The notes under the pieces were generated by a model that did not search any database, was not told the DNA's origin, and worked only from the letters and a program-made list of their open reading frames with translations. A DNA stretch of 6,336 bases from CAZYTO01 sp964650405 (GTDB lineage: Bacteria; Acidobacteriota; Thermoanaerobaculia; Gp7-AA8). The number at the start of each line of letters is the position of its first letter. Positions within the stretch are counted from its first letter, which is position 1. Below are positions 5,574 to 6,336 of this stretch, in pieces. The position numbers and the translations under genes were made by a program. The stretch is taken from positions 1 through 6,336 of the forward strand of contig CAZYTO010000303.1 in assembly GCA_964650405.1 (NCBI GenBank), read 5' to 3'.

Positions 5574-5596
5574 AAGTGCCTATGTTTCGGGCACTT
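5574..5596 (+). promoter_or_regulatory. Hairpin in the AT-richer upstream region of the M23 gene
   Basis: AAGTGCC (5574-5580) pairs perfectly with GGCACTT (5590-5596) around a 9-nt loop. It lies about 50 nt upstream of the predicted -35 box, so it is outside the predicted M23 mRNA. As DNA it is a 7-bp inverted repeat that could serve as an operator. It is not followed by a T-run long enough to call a terminator. Confidence 0.35.
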
Positions 5597-5647
5597 ACGT
5601 TATACCTAGTACCTTCCATTTCCACCCCATTTTTCATGAGTTTTTCG

Positions 5648-5675
5648 TTGACTCTCCCCCCCAACTCCATAGAAT
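5648..5675 (+). promoter_or_regulatory. Sigma70-type promoter for the M23 peptidase gene
   Basis: TTGACT (5648-5653, 5 of 6 to consensus) is followed after 16 nt by TAGAAT (5670-5675, 5 of 6). The start point would be near 5682, giving a leader of about 45 nt before the ATG at 5728. The spacer includes a run of seven C. This is the best promoter in the window and points away from the pyr cluster. Confidence 0.7.
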
Positions 5676-5717
5676 ACGCGATCACTAACGGCCCAAAGTC
5701 GGTGTCAGGAGTAAGCC

Positions 5718-5722
5718 AGGAG
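5718..5722 (+). promoter_or_regulatory. Ribosome binding site of the M23 peptidase gene
   Basis: AGGAG lies five bases before the ATG at 5728. It fixes this start and shows that the organism uses Shine-Dalgarno initiation, in contrast to the pyrR, pyrB and pilT-like starts, which lack such a site. Confidence 0.8.
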
Positions 5723-5727
5723 CGAGC

Positions 5728-6336
5728 ATGGATAAGCGCTATTCAACGATCATCTTTGTCCCGCATGCCCGGGCCAAATCACGCAAGTTGAACGTGTCGC
5801 ACCGTGCCATCCTTCTTTTGAGCTCGCTTCTCACCTCCTCCCTCTGCCTTTCGGCGTTCTTCAGCGTCCAGTACTTCTCCTCCCTCTCCCAGACCCACGA
5901 ATTGACGCAGCTTCGCACCGAGAACCGCGAGCTGCAGACGGCCAACGAACAGTTCAGCAAGTCGGTCGAATCCCTCCGCGGACAGCTCGCCAGCGTCGAG
6001 GATAAGACCCGGAAGCTGGCCATCATCGCCGGCATCTCCAACCTGGATGAGGGCAATCAGCTCGCCGGCGGTACCGGCGGCGCCCGCCCTGCCGACCTCG
6101 GCGAAAACCCCTACCGCGACGACCTCGACAAGATGTCGTTCCGTTCGCACCGCCTCGCGGGCGATCTCTCGGTCCTGGAACAGAAGCTGGCGGAACGGTC
6201 GCACCTTCTCTCCTGCACGCCGTCCATCGCGCCGGTGCGTGGCATTCTCACCGACGGGTTCGGCGGCCGCTCCGATCCGTTCACGGGCGAGCAGGGAACG
6301 CACACGGCCGTCGACATCTCCTCCGCGGTCGGCCAG
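5728..6336 (+). CDS. Membrane-anchored M23 family metallopeptidase (3' end beyond the window)
   Basis: M23 peptidases are zinc enzymes that cut peptidoglycan cross-links; anchored forms of this layout act in the cell envelope during shape control and division. The 203 residues present start with a short basic cytoplasmic segment (MDKRYSTIIFVPHARAKSRK), then one membrane span at about 27-51. A predicted coiled coil follows at about 55-97, rich in QLRTENRELQ-type heptads, with a second helical stretch around 137-160. The peptidase domain begins near 165 with PVRGILTDGFGGRSDPFTG. The first zinc ligands are visible as HTAVD (H192, D196); the family usually has HxGxD, so alanine replaces glycine. 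The second histidine motif lies outside the window. The gene is divergent from pyrR and has its own promoter and ribosome binding site. In related genomes such genes often precede a bactofilin gene, which cannot be checked here. Confidence 0.9.
   Translation, partial: MDKRYSTIIFVPHARAKSRKLNVSHRAILLLSSLLTSSLCLSAFFSVQYFSSLSQTHELTQLRTENRELQTANEQFSKSVESLRGQLASVEDKTRKLAIIAGISNLDEGNQLAGGTGGARPADLGENPYRDDLDKMSFRSHRLAGDLSVLEQKLAERSHLLSCTPSIAPVRGILTDGFGGRSDPFTGEQGTHTAVDISSAVGQ

Larger units (their letters stand above)
5303..5727. other. Divergent intergenic region between pyrR and the M23 peptidase gene
   Basis: This 425-nt stretch has no gene I can support. The half near pyrR (about 5327-5450) is made of degenerate short repeats: CGGAGTGCC-like words at 5327, 5339, 5416 and 5437, and ACCGGGTAC/T at 5372 and 5386. 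The half near the M23 gene is notably poorer in GC than the genes (about 42% over 5581-5640). It holds a hairpin at 5574-5596 and a sigma70-type promoter at 5648-5675. A 67-codon minus-strand frame at 5482-5685 is not supported by a ribosome binding site or a recognisable product. Confidence 0.8.

Noticed and set aside
5482..5685. A 67-codon minus-strand frame in the pyrR-M23 intergenic region
   Set aside because: No ribosome binding site and no recognisable product, and it overlaps the promoter of the M23 gene. An AT-richer stretch easily gives such a chance frame.
5779..6303. A 174-codon minus-strand frame at the right end
   Set aside because: It is antisense to the M23 peptidase, which has a ribosome binding site, a membrane span and zinc-ligand motifs in the plus frame.

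Overview
The window reads as a fragment of a GC-rich, Gram-negative-type bacterial draft genome. It carries a type IV pilus retraction-type ATPase, a membrane-anchored M23 peptidase and a pyrR-pyrB-pyrC pyrimidine cluster. An Acidobacteriota-like or related environmental lineage would fit, but that is an inference from gene content, not something the sequence proves. A run of ten N at 2447-2456 shows that two contigs were scaffolded together here.

Layout, right to left along the minus strand: pyrR (5302-4766), pyrB (4699-3755), pyrC (3661 to the gap at 2457), the gap, the C-terminal end of a second and different dihydroorotase (2446-2229), a single-domain CheY-like response regulator (2232-1858, overlapping that dihydroorotase by ATGA), and a PilT/PilU-family ATPase with an added C-terminal coiled coil (1736-243). 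Left of this (1-113) there is only a doubtful start of another minus-strand gene. On the plus strand, divergent from pyrR, a membrane-anchored M23 peptidase gene starts at 5728 and runs off the right edge. It has a good sigma70-type promoter at 5648-5675 and a clear ribosome binding site.

Functionally, pyrB and pyrC encode steps 2 and 3 of de novo UMP synthesis, and pyrR is the UMP-sensing regulator or uracil phosphoribosyltransferase that usually travels with them. The response regulator and the PilT-like ATPase form a plausible surface-motility pair downstream. The link between the two halves depends on the scaffold join, where both sides encode the same segment of dihydroorotase with different sequence. 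The join is therefore either a tandem pyrC duplication or a chimera of related genomes.

The most unusual non-coding structures are a perfect 27-bp inverted repeat made of two self-palindromic units between pyrB and pyrC, which also supplies the pyrB stop codon, and a set of mutually exclusive hairpins between pyrR and pyrB. The pilT and pyrR starts look leaderless or nearly so. I see no phage, CRISPR, transposase, tRNA or rRNA. The protein genes are mostly ordinary housekeeping and motility genes; I do not see a convincing new multi-gene system.
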